Assembly: GCA_017418975.1 (NCBI GenBank)
Contig: JAFOMG010000021.1
Location: 1 to 64,000, forward strand
DNA from: Sphingomonas sp.
GTDB lineage: Bacteria > Pseudomonadota > Alphaproteobacteria > Sphingomonadales > Sphingomonadaceae
Direction: 5' to 3'
Length of the DNA: 64,000 bases
Shown one piece after another: positions 53,385 through 62,235 of the stretch (position 1 is its first letter; each line of letters starts with the position of its first letter). The position numbers and the translations under genes are program-made. The notes below the pieces were generated by a model. The model had not been told where the DNA came from, did not search any database, and worked only from the letters and a program-made list of their open reading frames with translations.

Positions 53385-55631
53385 ATGGCGATGAAGGTCG
53401 ATTTCGGCAAGCTCCAGAAGCTGGATCGGCGCACGCTGCTGATCGGCGGCGGCGTGGGCGTGGGGCTGGTGGTCGCCTGGGCGATGTGGCCGCGCACCTA
53501 TCTCCCCAATCTCACCGCGGCGCCGGGCGAGAGCCTGTTCGGCGCCTGGATCAAGATCGGCACCGACGGGCATGTCTCGGTCGCCGTACCGCAATGCGAG
53601 GAGGGGCAGGGCGTGTTCACCGCCATGCCGCAGATCATCGCCGACGAGCTGGGCGCGGACTGGAAGCTGGTGGGTGTCGAGCCGGCGCCGCTCAACCCGC
53701 TCTACGCCAATCCGCTGGCGGCCGAGGAACTGTTCGAGCTGGCGCTGGGCGGGCTGCCCGAGCAGCTGCGGCGCAGCCATGCCGCACGCACCGGGCTGGT
53801 GCTCACCGGCTGCTCGACTTCGATCCGCAGCTTCGAGGACCAGCTGCGCCACGCCGGCGCCACCGCGCGGGTGCTGCTGTGCAAGGCGGCGGCGCGGCGC
53901 TGGGGCGCCGAATGGCAGAGCTGCGACACTGCCGGCGGCCAGGTGATCCACGGCAATTCGAAGCTCGGCTTCGGCGCGCTGGCGGCGGAGGCGGCGGACG
54001 AGCGGGTGCCCGGCGACGTGCCGCTGCGCACCGGCGAGGCGAACCGGCTCTATGGCCAGGACCTGCCCCGGCTCGACGCGCCGGCCAAGGTGGACGGCAG
54101 CCTGCTCTATGCGGCGGACGTGCGGCTGCCGAACATGGTGTTCGCCTCGATCCGGATGGGGCCGATCGGCGATACCGAGCTGGTGAAGCTCGACCGGGCG
54201 GCGGCGAACAGGATCCCGGGCATGCTCTCGATCGTGACCACGAAGGACTGGGTGGCGACGATCGCCAATAATGGCTGGGCGGCGGAGCGGGCGATCGACG
54301 CGATGCGCCCGCGCTTCAGGACGCCCGAGGAAGTGATCAACAATGATTCGATCGCCTCGGCGCTGAGCGACGCGCTGAACGCCGATGGCGCGCGGATCCA
54401 CGAGGCCGGCGACCTGGCGGCGGATTTCCGCGGGGCGAAAGTGGTCTCGGCCGAATATCGCGTCGACGTGGCGCTCCACGCCGCGCTCGAGCCGATGACC
54501 TGCACGGCCAATTATCATGACGGGCACCTCTCGCTATGGCTGCCGACCCAGGCGCCGGGGCTGGCGCGGGCGGCGGCGGCGCGGGCGATCGGCATTTCCG
54601 AGAACTCGGTCACCGTGCACGCGACGATGGCGGGCGGCTCGTTCGGGGCGAAGCTGGAACATGCGGTGGCGGAGCAGGCGGCCCTGCTCGCCGAGCGGAT
54701 CGGCCGGCCCGTGCAGCTCACCTGGCCGCGCGGCGAGGACATGCGGCACGACCGCTATCGCCCGCCCGCGATCGGCCGGATGACCGGCAAGCTGAACTCG
54801 CGCGGCCAGGTCTCGGGCCTGCTCGCCAAGGTCGCCGCGCCCGAGACCGGCCGCGAGCTGGCGACGCGGCTGCTGGGCGGCGATCCGGTGGTGCAGGCTT
54901 CGCTCGCGCTGCCCGGCAAGGGCGATCCCTCGGCGGTGGCGGGGGCGCGGCCCTTCTATGCCATCCCCAATTACGCGGTCGATCACCATGTCGCCGCGAT
55001 CGGCGTGCCCACCGGCTATTGGCGCTCGGGCGCGCACAGCTACAATTGCTTCTTCGTCGAGAGCTTCATGGACGAGCTGGCGCATGCCGCCGAGCAGGAT
55101 GCGGTGTCGTTCCGCATGGCGATGCTCGGCGGCGAGACGCGGCTGGCGCGCTGCGTGCAGATGGCGGCCCAGCTGGGCGGCTGGCAGGGCGGCCAGCCGG
55201 GCGGCGGCCAGGGCATCGCCTGCCACGCCTTTCGCGGCTCCTATATCGCGGTGATGGCCGAGGCCCGGCTCGAGGGGCGCAAGGTGAAGGTCGAGCGGCT
55301 GGTCGCGGCGGTCGATTGCGGGCGGGTGGTGAACCCGGACCTGGTGACGCAGCAGATCGAGGGCGGGCTGCTGTTCGGCATGGCCGCGGCGCTGGCCGGG
55401 TCGACCGGCTTCACCGAGAATGTCGCCGACGTGCGCGATCTCTCCGAGCTCGGCCTGCCGACCCTGGCCGATGCGCCGGACATCACCGTGGAGCTGATCC
55501 GCAACGCCGCCGATCCGGGCGGCGTGAGCGAGCTTGCCGTGCCCCCGGTCGCGCCCGCCATCGCCAACGCGCTGCAATCGGCGAGCGGCGTGCGCTTCCG
55601 CGTGCTGCCTTTGCTTTCGGACGTCGAATGA
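53385..55631 (+). CDS. Xanthine-dehydrogenase-family molybdopterin subunit (IorB-like), Tat-exported
   Basis: A 748-residue protein like the beta subunit of isoquinoline 1-oxidoreductase and membrane aldehyde dehydrogenases. The N-terminus has a twin-arginine signal ([13 protein letters not shown]). [47 protein letters not shown] and [15 protein letters not shown] are cofactor blocks; the catalytic Glu is in [19 protein letters not shown]. The partner [2Fe-2S] subunit (IorA) is missing next to it. hemH overlaps its stop. Substrate unknown. Confidence 0.87.
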   Translation: MAMKVDFGKLQKLDRRTLLIGGGVGVGLVVAWAMWPRTYLPNLTAAPGESLFGAWIKIGTDGHVSVAVPQCEEGQGVFTAMPQIIADELGADWKLVGVEPAPLNPLYANPLAAEELFELALGGLPEQLRRSHAARTGLVLTGCSTSIRSFEDQLRHAGATARVLLCKAAARRWGAEWQSCDTAGGQVIHGNSKLGFGALAAEAADERVPGDVPLRTGEANRLYGQDLPRLDAPAKVDGSLLYAADVRLPNMVFASIRMGPIGDTELVKLDRAAANRIPGMLSIVTTKDWVATIANNGWAAERAIDAMRPRFRTPEEVINNDSIASALSDALNADGARIHEAGDLAADFRGAKVVSAEYRVDVALHAALEPMTCTANYHDGHLSLWLPTQAPGLARAAAARAIGISENSVTVHATMAGGSFGAKLEHAVAEQAALLAERIGRPVQLTWPRGEDMRHDRYRPPAIGRMTGKLNSRGQVSGLLAKVAAPETGRELATRLLGGDPVVQASLALPGKGDPSAVAGARPFYAIPNYAVDHHVAAIGVPTGYWRSGAHSYNCFFVESFMDELAHAAEQDAVSFRMAMLGGETRLARCVQMAAQLGGWQGGQPGGGQGIACHAFRGSYIAVMAEARLEGRKVKVERLVAAVDCGRVVNPDLVTQQIEGGLLFGMAAALAGSTGFTENVADVRDLSELGLPTLADAPDITVELIRNAADPGGVSELAVPPVAPAIANALQSASGVRFRVLPLLSDVE

Positions 55632-56653
55632 GCATTCCCGACGGGCATCCGCCCTTGCCCACGCCGGCCGGAACGGGCGTGCTGCTGATCAATCTCGGCA
55701 CGCCCGGCGCGCCCGACGCCGCATCGGTACGGCGCTACCTGGCCGAGTTCCTCTCCGATCGCCGTGTCGTCGAGATCCCGCCTTTGGTCTGGCAGCCGAT
55801 CCTGCATGGGATCATCCTGCGCACCCGGCCGAAGAAGTCCGCGCATGCCTATCAGCAGGTATGGCGGCCGGACGGATCGCCGCTCGCCGCGATCACCAGG
55901 GCGCAGAGCGAAGCGTTGCAGGGGGCATGGGGCGACGACGTGCTCGTCGATTGGGCGATGCGCTACGGCAAGCCGGCGATTGCCGACCGGCTCGCCTCGA
56001 TGCAGGCCGGCGGCGCCCGGCGCATCCTGATCGCGCCGCTCTATCCGCAATATTGCGCGGCGACCACCGCCACCGCCAACGATGCCGCCTTCGCCGCGCT
56101 GGCGAAGCTGCGCTGGCAGCCGGCGGTCCGCACCCTGCCGCCCTATCACGATCACCCCGCCTATATCGCCGCGCTCAAGGCATCGGTGGAAGCCGGCCTC
56201 GCCCGGCTCGATTTCGTGCCCGATGCGATCCTGGCGAGCTTCCACGGCATGCCGCAGCGGACGCTCGACCTTGGCGATCCCTATCATTGCCATTGCCGCA
56301 AGACCGCGCGCCTGCTGGGCGAGGCATTGGCGGAAACCCTGGGGGGGCGTGAACTCATCGTCACCTTCCAGTCGCGTTTCGGCCGGGCGAAATGGCTGGA
56401 GCCCGCCACCGACGCCGTGCTCGCCGCGCTGCCCGGCAAGGGCGTGAAGAAAGTCGCGATCGTCGCGCCGGGCTTTTCGGCCGACTGCCTCGAGACGCTG
56501 GAGGAGCTGGCGATTCGCGGGCGCGAGACGTTCCTCGCCGCGGGCGGGGACCGGTTCGCCTATCTGCCCTGTCTCAACGACAGCGCCGGCGGCATCGCGA
56601 TGCTGCGCACAATTTTGCGTGAGGAGCTTGCGGGCTGGATCGAGCCTGCCTAG
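55628..56653 (+). CDS. hemH: Ferrochelatase
   Basis: A 341-residue enzyme inserting ferrous iron into protoporphyrin IX, the last step of heme synthesis. GVLLINLGTPGAPDAASVRR and FLSDRRVVEIPP open the protein. The metal-site histidine is H206 in ASFHGMPQRTLDLGDPY, and the signature FQSRFGRAKWLEPATD follows. The ATG overlaps the molybdopterin gene's stop. It is expected in the cytoplasm or at the membrane face. Confidence 0.96.
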   Translation: MSIPDGHPPLPTPAGTGVLLINLGTPGAPDAASVRRYLAEFLSDRRVVEIPPLVWQPILHGIILRTRPKKSAHAYQQVWRPDGSPLAAITRAQSEALQGAWGDDVLVDWAMRYGKPAIADRLASMQAGGARRILIAPLYPQYCAATTATANDAAFAALAKLRWQPAVRTLPPYHDHPAYIAALKASVEAGLARLDFVPDAILASFHGMPQRTLDLGDPYHCHCRKTARLLGEALAETLGGRELIVTFQSRFGRAKWLEPATDAVLAALPGKGVKKVAIVAPGFSADCLETLEELAIRGRETFLAAGGDRFAYLPCLNDSAGGIAMLRTILREELAGWIEPA

Positions 56654-56685
56654 CGTTTCGGTCCACCACGAAGGAGAGGAAGAGC

Positions 56686-57408
56686 ATGGCACGCGTAGCG
56701 ATCGTGACGGGCGGCACCCGCGGCATCGGCGAGGCGATCAGCCTCGCGCTCCAGGATGCGGGAATGATCGTCGCCGCCAACTATGCGGGCAATGAGGAGA
56801 AGGCCCGGGCCTTCACCGACCGCACCGGCATCGCGGCGTACAAATGGGACGTGGGCGATTATGACGCCTGCCACGAAGGCGTGGCGAAGGTGACGGCCGA
56901 GCTCGGCCCGGTCGACGTGGTGATCAACAATGCCGGCATCACCCGCGACGGCACGATCCTGAAGATGAGCCGCGACATGTGGGAGGATGTGATCCGCATC
57001 AACCTGGGTGGCTGCTTCAACATGGCGCATGCGGTGTTCCCGGGCATGCGCGACCGCAAATGGGGCCGCATCGTCAATATCGGCTCGATCAACGGCCAGG
57101 CCGGCCAATATGGCCAGGTCAACTATGCCGCCGCCAAGTCCGGCATCCACGGCTTCACCAAGGCGCTGTCGCAGGAAGGCGCGCGCTTCGGCGTGACGGT
57201 GAACGCGATCGCGCCCGGCTATATCGATACCGACATGGTCGCCGCGGTGCCGCCCGAGGTGCTGGAGAAGATCGTGGCGAAGATCCCGGTGGGCCGGCTC
57301 GGCCAGGCGCACGAGATCGCGCGCGGCGTGGCGTTCCTCTGCTCGGACGAGGCGGGTTTCGTCACCGGATCGACGCTGTCGATCAACGGCGGCCAGCACA
57401 TGTACTGA
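56686..57408 (+). CDS. phaB: Acetoacetyl-CoA reductase
   Basis: A 240-residue short-chain dehydrogenase making (R)-3-hydroxybutyryl-CoA for PHA. ATP/NADP loop VAIVTGGTRGIGEAI, NNAGITRDGTI and the active-site S134, Y147 and K151 (NIGSING...YAAAKSG) are clear. The C-terminal GQHMY is typical of PhaB. It follows hemH by 32 bases with GAGAGGAAG upstream. phaC and the phasin are 20 kb away; no phaA is in the window. Confidence 0.93.
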   Translation: MARVAIVTGGTRGIGEAISLALQDAGMIVAANYAGNEEKARAFTDRTGIAAYKWDVGDYDACHEGVAKVTAELGPVDVVINNAGITRDGTILKMSRDMWEDVIRINLGGCFNMAHAVFPGMRDRKWGRIVNIGSINGQAGQYGQVNYAAAKSGIHGFTKALSQEGARFGVTVNAIAPGYIDTDMVAAVPPEVLEKIVAKIPVGRLGQAHEIARGVAFLCSDEAGFVTGSTLSINGGQHMY

Positions 57409-57416
57409 CGCGATGA

Positions 57417-57440
57417 GGGCCGCCCCTTTCAGGGCGGCCC
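57417..57440 (+). terminator. Terminator-like hairpin after phaB
   Basis: GGGCCGCCC and GGGCGGCCC form a perfect nine-base-pair stem with a CTTTCA loop, nine bases past the phaB stop. There is no thymine tract. Confidence 0.55.
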
Positions 57441-57596
57441 CCAACCCCTCGATACGCTACGCGAGGGAAACTCTTGTTCGAACAACCAACGTCCCAATAG
57501 GCGGGTTCCCTTTAGTTTCTTCTGAACGGGCTGGTCACCTGGCGTTCATCTTTCGGGCGCTGGTCCTTCCGCCGCCAGCCGCTATGAGCGGAGGCG

Positions 57597-58595
57597 ATGC
57601 TGCTCCGCCCCGTGATCGCCCTGTTCTCTCTCGGTTCCATCCTGCTGCTCTCCGCATCGGGGCGCGACGGGCGCGACCTGCTGGGCAAGGTGCCGCGCAT
57701 GACCGTGGAGCGCGTGCCGCTCGACGCGCGCGATCCCGGGCGGACCCGGGTGGGGGCGCTCACCTATCTGGGCGGCATCCGGCTGAAGAGCCCGGATCGC
57801 GCCTTTGGCGGCTTCTCCTCGATGCTGGTCGAGGGAGACCGCTTCACTCTGCTCAGCGACGGCGGCGCCTTTATCCGCTTCCGCATGGGTGCCGACTGGG
57901 CGCCGCGCGAGCTGGTGTTCGGCGACCTGCCCGACGGCCCGGGCACCGGCTGGCTGAAGGGGGATCGCGATTCGGAATCGATGACGCGCGATCCGGCCAC
58001 CGGGCGGATCTGGGTGGGCTTCGAGGGCCATAACGCGATCTGGCGCTACGATGCCGGGCTGACCCGCGCCGAGCGGAGCGCGGAGCCGGCGGCGATGCGC
58101 GACTGGTCCGTCAATGGCGGGCCCGAATCGATGGTGCGCCTCGCCGATGGCCGATTCGTGGTGATCGGCGAGACCTCGCGGCCCAAGGGGAGCCGGATCG
58201 GCCGCGAGGCGCTGCTCTTCCCGGGCGATCCCACCAGGCCGGGGATCGAGCCGATTCGCTTCGTCTACATGCCGCCCGGCGAGCTCTATGATCCGAGCGA
58301 CGCCGTGCAGCTGCCCGACGGGCGGCTGATCGTGCTCAACCGGCGCTTCGCGGTGCCGAGCCTGTTCACGGTGAAGCTGACCCTAGTGGATCCGAGGGAA
58401 TTCCGCCCCGGTGCCGTGGTGCGCGGTACGGAGATCGCGGCGCTGGCGGCGCCGCTGGTCCACGACAATTACGAAGCCCTGGCGATCACGCGCGAGGGCG
58501 ACGACACGATCCTGTGGATGGCGTCGGACGACAACCAGCAATTCTGGGAATGGTCGCTGCTGCTCAAGTTCCGGATCGAGTTCGGGAAGCGCTGA
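57597..58595 (+). CDS. Esterase-like phytase-domain protein
   Basis: A 332-residue protein with a probable signal sequence (LRPVIALFSLGSILLLSASG). The remainder matches the esterase-like, phytase-type propeller fold: LTYLGGIRLKSPDRAFGG, FTLLSDGGAFIRFRM, GRIWVGFEGHNAIWRYD and DNYEALAITREGDDTILWM. Members are secreted and poorly understood; a few are linked to lipid or phosphoester turnover. It is preceded by a 188-base gap with an inverted repeat TTGTTCGAACAA (57474-57485). Confidence 0.85.
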   Translation: MLLRPVIALFSLGSILLLSASGRDGRDLLGKVPRMTVERVPLDARDPGRTRVGALTYLGGIRLKSPDRAFGGFSSMLVEGDRFTLLSDGGAFIRFRMGADWAPRELVFGDLPDGPGTGWLKGDRDSESMTRDPATGRIWVGFEGHNAIWRYDAGLTRAERSAEPAAMRDWSVNGGPESMVRLADGRFVVIGETSRPKGSRIGREALLFPGDPTRPGIEPIRFVYMPPGELYDPSDAVQLPDGRLIVLNRRFAVPSLFTVKLTLVDPREFRPGAVVRGTEIAALAAPLVHDNYEALAITREGDDTILWMASDDNQQFWEWSLLLKFRIEFGKR

Positions 58596-58607
58596 GGGCG
58601 AAGGGGT

Positions 58608-58686
58608 TGCCGGCGGCGGGGGATCGAACCCGCATCCGCTGCCGGGATCGCCGTGGCGATACGTCCGCCAATTCCGTCACGCCGGC
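58608..58686 (-). tRNA. Class II tRNA-like element (tRNA-Leu-like), probably a pseudogene
   Basis: Reading leftward, GCCGGCG pairs with CGCCGGC as a seven-base-pair acceptor, the D arm has ACG/CGT with GG in the loop, a variable arm CCG-GCAG-CGG is present and the T stem is GCGGG/CCCGC. The anticodon arm, ATCGC-CACG-GCGAT, has only a four-base loop, and the T loop (TTCGATCC) has eight bases. No CCA is encoded. It looks like a tRNA-Leu that has lost decoding ability. Confidence 0.55.
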
Positions 58687-58702
58687 AGAATCCGGACATG
58701 CG

Positions 58703-58733
58703 AAAAGCCCGCCCTCCGCATGGAGAACGGGCT
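58703..58733 (-). terminator. Rho-independent terminator of rpmB
   Basis: On the leftward strand AGCCCG pairs with CGGGCT, with a partially paired inner loop, and is followed by TTTTCG. It lies about 30 bases past the rpmB stop. Confidence 0.75.
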
Positions 58734-58762
58734 CGCATGGAGCCGTCAAAGGCCCGGGCTGG

Positions 58763-59059
58763 TTAGGCCGCGGTCTTCTCGGCCGACGCCTTGCGCACTT
58801 CGCGCTTCAGGCGGCGGGCGCGCAGCGACAGATCGTCGTCGCTGGTCTTGAGCAGCCAGTTGTCGAGGCCGCCATTATGCTCGACCGAGCGCAGGCCGTG
58901 GGTCGAGACGCGCAGGCGCACGCTGCGGCCCAGCGCATCGCTGATCAGCGTGACGTTCTGCAGGTTCGGCAGGAACGTACGCTTGGTCTTGTTGTTGGCG
59001 TGGGAAACGTTGTTACCCACCTGCCGGCCCTTGCCGGTCAGCTCGCAAATGCGCGACAT
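58763..59059 (-). CDS. rpmB: 50S ribosomal protein L28
   Basis: A 98-residue ribosomal protein. It begins [20 protein letters not shown] and contains [17 protein letters not shown] and [18 protein letters not shown], and the charged C-terminus is typical of alphaproteobacterial L28. The ATG at 59059 has an upstream AGGATAT. L28 binds 23S rRNA near the exit side of the large subunit. A terminator follows. Confidence 0.97.
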   Translation of the reverse strand: MSRICELTGKGRQVGNNVSHANNKTKRTFLPNLQNVTLISDALGRSVRLRVSTHGLRSVEHNGGLDNWLLKTSDDDLSLRARRLKREVRKASAEKTAA

Positions 59060-59232
59060 CGCTTGATATCCTGGTTTGAGCCTCAGCGAACTGGGGCCGG
59101 AAAGGTGGCGCCGATAGCCGTAATGGGACGGTGCGTCAACCGATTCGCCCCAAGAAACGCCTTGTGCCGACGCAACCACCATGGTTGATGCGGCGTTGAT
59201 TACGCAACCGATTCAATTGGGGAGATGAAGCG

Positions 59233-59529
59233 ATGCGTGGAATTCTCGTTCTCATAGGCCTGATCGCGCTGGCCGTGGTGGTGCTCATGTCGGTCGGCAT
59301 GCTGCGTATCGAGCAGCAGCAGGGCGCGACGATGCCGACGATCACGTTCGACGCCAAGGGCGGCCAGCTGCCCAAGTTCAAGGCGGAGACGGGATCGGTC
59401 GGAATCGGATCGACCAACACGACCGTGGCGGTGCCGACGGTCGAGATGAAGAACACCACGGTCACGCTGCCCACCATCGAAGTGAAGCAGGCCGGCGCCA
59501 CGCCGACGCCCACGCCCGCCGCGAAGTAA
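59233..59529 (+). CDS. Small membrane-anchored protein of unknown function
   Basis: A 98-residue protein with an N-terminal transmembrane segment (ILVLIGLIALAVVVLMSVGML) and a periplasmic part rich in threonine and valine. It repeats a pattern: VAVPTVEMKNTTVTLPTIEVK. GGGGAGAT lies ahead of the ATG. It is not recognised, and the function is unknown. It is divergent from rpmB. Confidence 0.7.
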   Translation: MRGILVLIGLIALAVVVLMSVGMLRIEQQQGATMPTITFDAKGGQLPKFKAETGSVGIGSTNTTVAVPTVEMKNTTVTLPTIEVKQAGATPTPTPAAK

Positions 59530-59588
59530 GCGGCGGCGCGTGCCGGGCTGGCGGTGGCGGCGATTTCCCGCTGCCGCCGTCCCGAACC

Positions 59589-59698
59589 GTCACCCCCGCG
59601 AAGGCGGGGGCCCAGCGCCACGCGCATCACATCCGTGCTCGCTCGTTGCTTGCTCGTTGCATCCGCACGAGACGGGGCCCCGCCTTCGCGGGGGTGAC
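59589..59698. repeat. Element with 25-base inverted ends
   Basis: Left end GTCACCCCCGCGAAGGCGGG (from 59589) and right end CCCGCCTTCGCGGGGGTGAC (to 59698) are near-perfect inverted copies. The 60-base core contains a short TGCTCGTTGC/GCTCGTTGCTT repetition (59638-59660). It is related in its ends to 40-175 but not in the core. It sits 30 bases before tadA. Confidence 0.7.
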
Positions 59699-59728
59699 GC
59701 GCTGGCGGGGCTACGGTAGTCACGCTCG

Positions 59729-60181
59729 ATGTTCCCGCTTCCCGAACCGATGCGCATCGCGCTCGACGCCGCCCGCGCGGCGGCCGAGGCGGGCGAGGTG
59801 CCGGTCGGCGCGGCGCTGGTGCATGAAGGCAAGGTGATCGCGGCGGCCGCCAATGCCCCGCGCACGCTCCACGATCCCACCGCCCATGCCGAGATGCGGG
59901 TGATTCGCGCGGCGGCCGAGCGGCTGGGTCGCGAGCGGCTGGAGGATTGCGACCTGTGGGTCACGCTCGAGCCCTGCGCGATGTGCGCGGGCGCGATCGC
60001 GCATGCCCGGATCGCGCGCGTCTATTACGGCGCCGGCGATCCCAAGGGCGGCGCGGTCGAGCATGGCCCGCGCTTCTTCGCCCAGCCGACCTGCCATCAC
60101 CGCCCCGAAATCTATCCCGGCATCGGCGAGGCCGAGGCAGGCGAGATACTGCGCGATTTCTTCCGCGAGCGGCGCGGCTAG
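59729..60181 (+). CDS. tadA: tRNA adenosine(34) deaminase
   Basis: A 150-residue zinc enzyme converting A34 to inosine in tRNA(Arg). The deaminase signature has HAEMRVIRAAAERLG (His and catalytic Glu) and EPCAMCAGAIAHARI (PCxxC zinc cysteines). The ending EAGEILRDFFRERR fits the family. It starts 30 bases after the repeat at 59589-59698; its stop coincides with the GGGTCCGTA motif of the MITE-like element. Confidence 0.94.
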   Translation: MFPLPEPMRIALDAARAAAEAGEVPVGAALVHEGKVIAAAANAPRTLHDPTAHAEMRVIRAAAERLGRERLEDCDLWVTLEPCAMCAGAIAHARIARVYYGAGDPKGGAVEHGPRFFAQPTCHHRPEIYPGIGEAEAGEILRDFFRERRG

Positions 60182-60214
60182 GGTCCGTACGCTATCTTGC
60201 CAGCGCAAGCGGAA

Positions 60215-60335
60215 GCGGGATCCAGGGCCAGGAGCGGGCTGCGAGCAGTCGAGTCCCGTGTGCGCCGGGGCGCTCGCGCAATGGCATCATTGTCCTGCGC
60301 TACCCCGGATCCCCGCCTGCGCGGGAAGGATGGGG
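60215..60335. repeat. Palindrome-ended element, long-core copy 2
   Basis: Core aligned with 32945-33062: GGGATCCAGGGCCAGGAGC, then GTCCCGTGTGCGCCGGGGCG and GGCATCATTGTCCTGCGC, ending with CCGGATCCCCGCCTGCGCGG. This copy lacks the left GTCATCCCC hairpin. It occupies part of the 252-base gap between tadA and the CNNM gene. Confidence 0.72.
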
Positions 60336-60420
60336 TTTGCCGATTGAGTCGTGGCCCCAGCCTTACATTTCATTGCGCGGATGCAACGCCGGTTGCCGCG
60401 TGGCACCATCTGCGGATATG

Positions 60421-60446
60421 AAGGCGCCACACCATGTTGGCGCCTT
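60421..60446 (+). promoter_or_regulatory. Hairpin with the start codon in its loop
   Basis: AAGGCGCCA (60421-60429) and TGGCGCCTT (60438-60446) form a perfect nine-base-pair stem whose eight-base loop (CACCATGT) holds the start codon ATG at 60434. A stable mRNA fold here would limit translation of the CNNM gene. An RBS is not obvious upstream. Confidence 0.5.
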
Positions 60447-61741
60447 TCCCCTGGATAGACGTAGCGATCATCTTCGCGCTGATCGTTCTGAACGGCCTTT
60501 TCTCGATGTCCGAACTCGCGATCGTATCGTCGCGCACGGCGCGGCTGGAGGCGATGGCGCGCGCCGGGCGCAGCGGCGCCGGCGCGCGCACCGCGATCCA
60601 GCTCGCCGCCGATCCGGGCAAGTTCCTTTCCACCGTGCAGATCGGCATCACTCTGATCGGCATCGTCGCCGGCGCCTATTCGGGCGCCAGCCTGGGCGAG
60701 CCGACGGCGCAGCGGATCGAGCTGCTCGGCGTGGGCGACGAGCTTGCCCATACGCTCGGCATCGCGATCGTGATCGGCCTCACCACCTTCGCGTCGCTGG
60801 TCGCGGGCGAGCTGGTGCCCAAGCAGTTCGCGCTGCGCTCGCCCGAGCCGATCGCGGTGCTGGTCGCGGTGCCGCTGCTCTGGACCAGCCGCGCGACCGC
60901 GCCGCTGGTGTGGCTGCTCGATTCGACCACGCGGCTCATCTTCCGCCTGATCGGCCTCAACCGCGAATCGGAGAATCGCGTCACCGCCGAGGAACTGCAC
61001 CTGCTCGTCGCCGAGGCGAGCAAGTCGGGCGTGATCGAGGAGCATGAGCGCTCGATCATCTCCAGCGTGGTCCGCCTCGCCGACCGGCCGGTGCGCGAAG
61101 TGATGACGCCGCGCACCGAAGTCGACTGGGTGGACGTCAATCTGGACGCCGACGGCATCCGCGAGGCACTGCTGCTCACCCCGCACACCCGCCTGCCGGT
61201 GGCCGAGGGATCGGTGGACACGGTGATCGGCGTGGTCCAGGCGCGCGACATCGCCGCCGCGCTGTTCCGGGGAGAGGCGCTCGACCTGCGCAAGCTGATG
61301 CGCGAGGCGCCGATCCTGCCCGACACCGTCGACGCGATGGACGCGCTCGGCGCGCTGCGGCGCGCGGAAGTGCCGATGGGGCTGGTGCATGACGAATATG
61401 GCCATTTCGAAGGCATCGTCACGCCCGCCAACCTGCTGGCCGCGATCGCGGGCGAGCTCGCCTCGGACGTGGAGCCTGGCGACAATCCCAATATCGTGAC
61501 GCGCGAGGACGGTTCGCTGCTCGTCTCGGGCCAGATGGCGGCGGATCTGCTCGCCGAGCGGCTCGGCCTCGATCTCGACGAGGATCGCGACTATGCCACT
61601 GTCGCCGGCCTGGCGCTGGCGGTGTTCAAGCGGCTGCCCAACGAAGGCGATTATTTCGTCGAGCAGGGCTGGCGCTTCGAGATCGTCGACATGGACGGGC
61701 GCAAGATCGACAAGCTGCTGGTCCAGCGCGCGGCGGGGTGA
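60434..61741 (+). CDS. CNNM/CorC family transporter (DUF21-CBS-CorC/HlyC)
   Basis: A 435-residue membrane protein. DUF21 occupies about 1-200 with FSMSELAIVSSRTARLEAM and VAGELVPKQFALRSPEPIA, followed by a CBS pair including VMTPRTEVDWVDVNLDA and the MGLVHDEYGHFEGIVT block, and a CorC/HlyC C-terminal domain. Members move magnesium or similar ions or act as membrane stabilisers. The start lies in a hairpin loop. It overlaps the next gene's GTG in GTGA. Confidence 0.9.
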   Translation: MLAPFPWIDVAIIFALIVLNGLFSMSELAIVSSRTARLEAMARAGRSGAGARTAIQLAADPGKFLSTVQIGITLIGIVAGAYSGASLGEPTAQRIELLGVGDELAHTLGIAIVIGLTTFASLVAGELVPKQFALRSPEPIAVLVAVPLLWTSRATAPLVWLLDSTTRLIFRLIGLNRESENRVTAEELHLLVAEASKSGVIEEHERSIISSVVRLADRPVREVMTPRTEVDWVDVNLDADGIREALLLTPHTRLPVAEGSVDTVIGVVQARDIAAALFRGEALDLRKLMREAPILPDTVDAMDALGALRRAEVPMGLVHDEYGHFEGIVTPANLLAAIAGELASDVEPGDNPNIVTREDGSLLVSGQMAADLLAERLGLDLDEDRDYATVAGLALAVFKRLPNEGDYFVEQGWRFEIVDMDGRKIDKLLVQRAAG

Positions 61742-62235
61742 GCGCGGCGCCTTTCGTGGCGCGCGTGTCGCCAGGCAAGCTGGCCGCGCTTCTGGTGCTC
61801 GGGCTGGTGATGGTCGCGGCCGCGCTGGTCGCGGCGCTGTTGCCCGACGTCGATGCCGTTTCACACGTCCTCGCCTGGGTGGGCGTGGCATTTTTTTCGC
61901 TTTGTGTGCTCGCCATCGTCCGGCAGCTGTTCCGGACCGGGCCCGTGCTGGAGATCGGGCCCGAAGGGCTGCTGTGGCGCCGCTGGTCCGCGGAGCGCAT
62001 CCCCTGGGCCGCGTTCGTCCGCGCCGCGGAGACGTCGATGCAGCGCCAGCGCTTCGTCTCGCTCTGGTTGCGCGACCCCGAATGCCATCGCTCGACGACG
62101 GCGATGGGGCGGCTGGCCGGTGCCAACAAGGCGATCGGCTTCGGCGACATCACGCTGGCCGCGACGGGACTATCGTGCAGCCACGCCGAAATCCTGGCTG
62201 CGGTGCGCGCCAACGCGCCGCAGCTCTTCGCCTAG
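61738..62235 (+). CDS. STM3941-like membrane protein
   Basis: A 165-residue protein with two N-terminal hydrophobic segments (LAALLVLGLVMVAAALVAALL, VLAWVGVAFFSLCVLAIV) and a soluble part GPVLEIGPEGLLWRRWSAE that resembles STM3941 proteins. The GTG (61738) overlaps the preceding stop (GTGA). The function is unknown, and its own stop lies at the left border of the MITE-like element. Confidence 0.7.
   Translation: MSAAPFVARVSPGKLAALLVLGLVMVAAALVAALLPDVDAVSHVLAWVGVAFFSLCVLAIVRQLFRTGPVLEIGPEGLLWRRWSAERIPWAAFVRAAETSMQRQRFVSLWLRDPECHRSTTAMGRLAGANKAIGFGDITLAATGLSCSHAEILAAVRANAPQLFA

Noticed and set aside
51285..54527. A 1080-codon open frame covering midA and lgt
   Set aside because: Only the 51285-52382 part is homologous to a protein; the rest is an out-of-frame read through lgt and the molybdopterin gene region.
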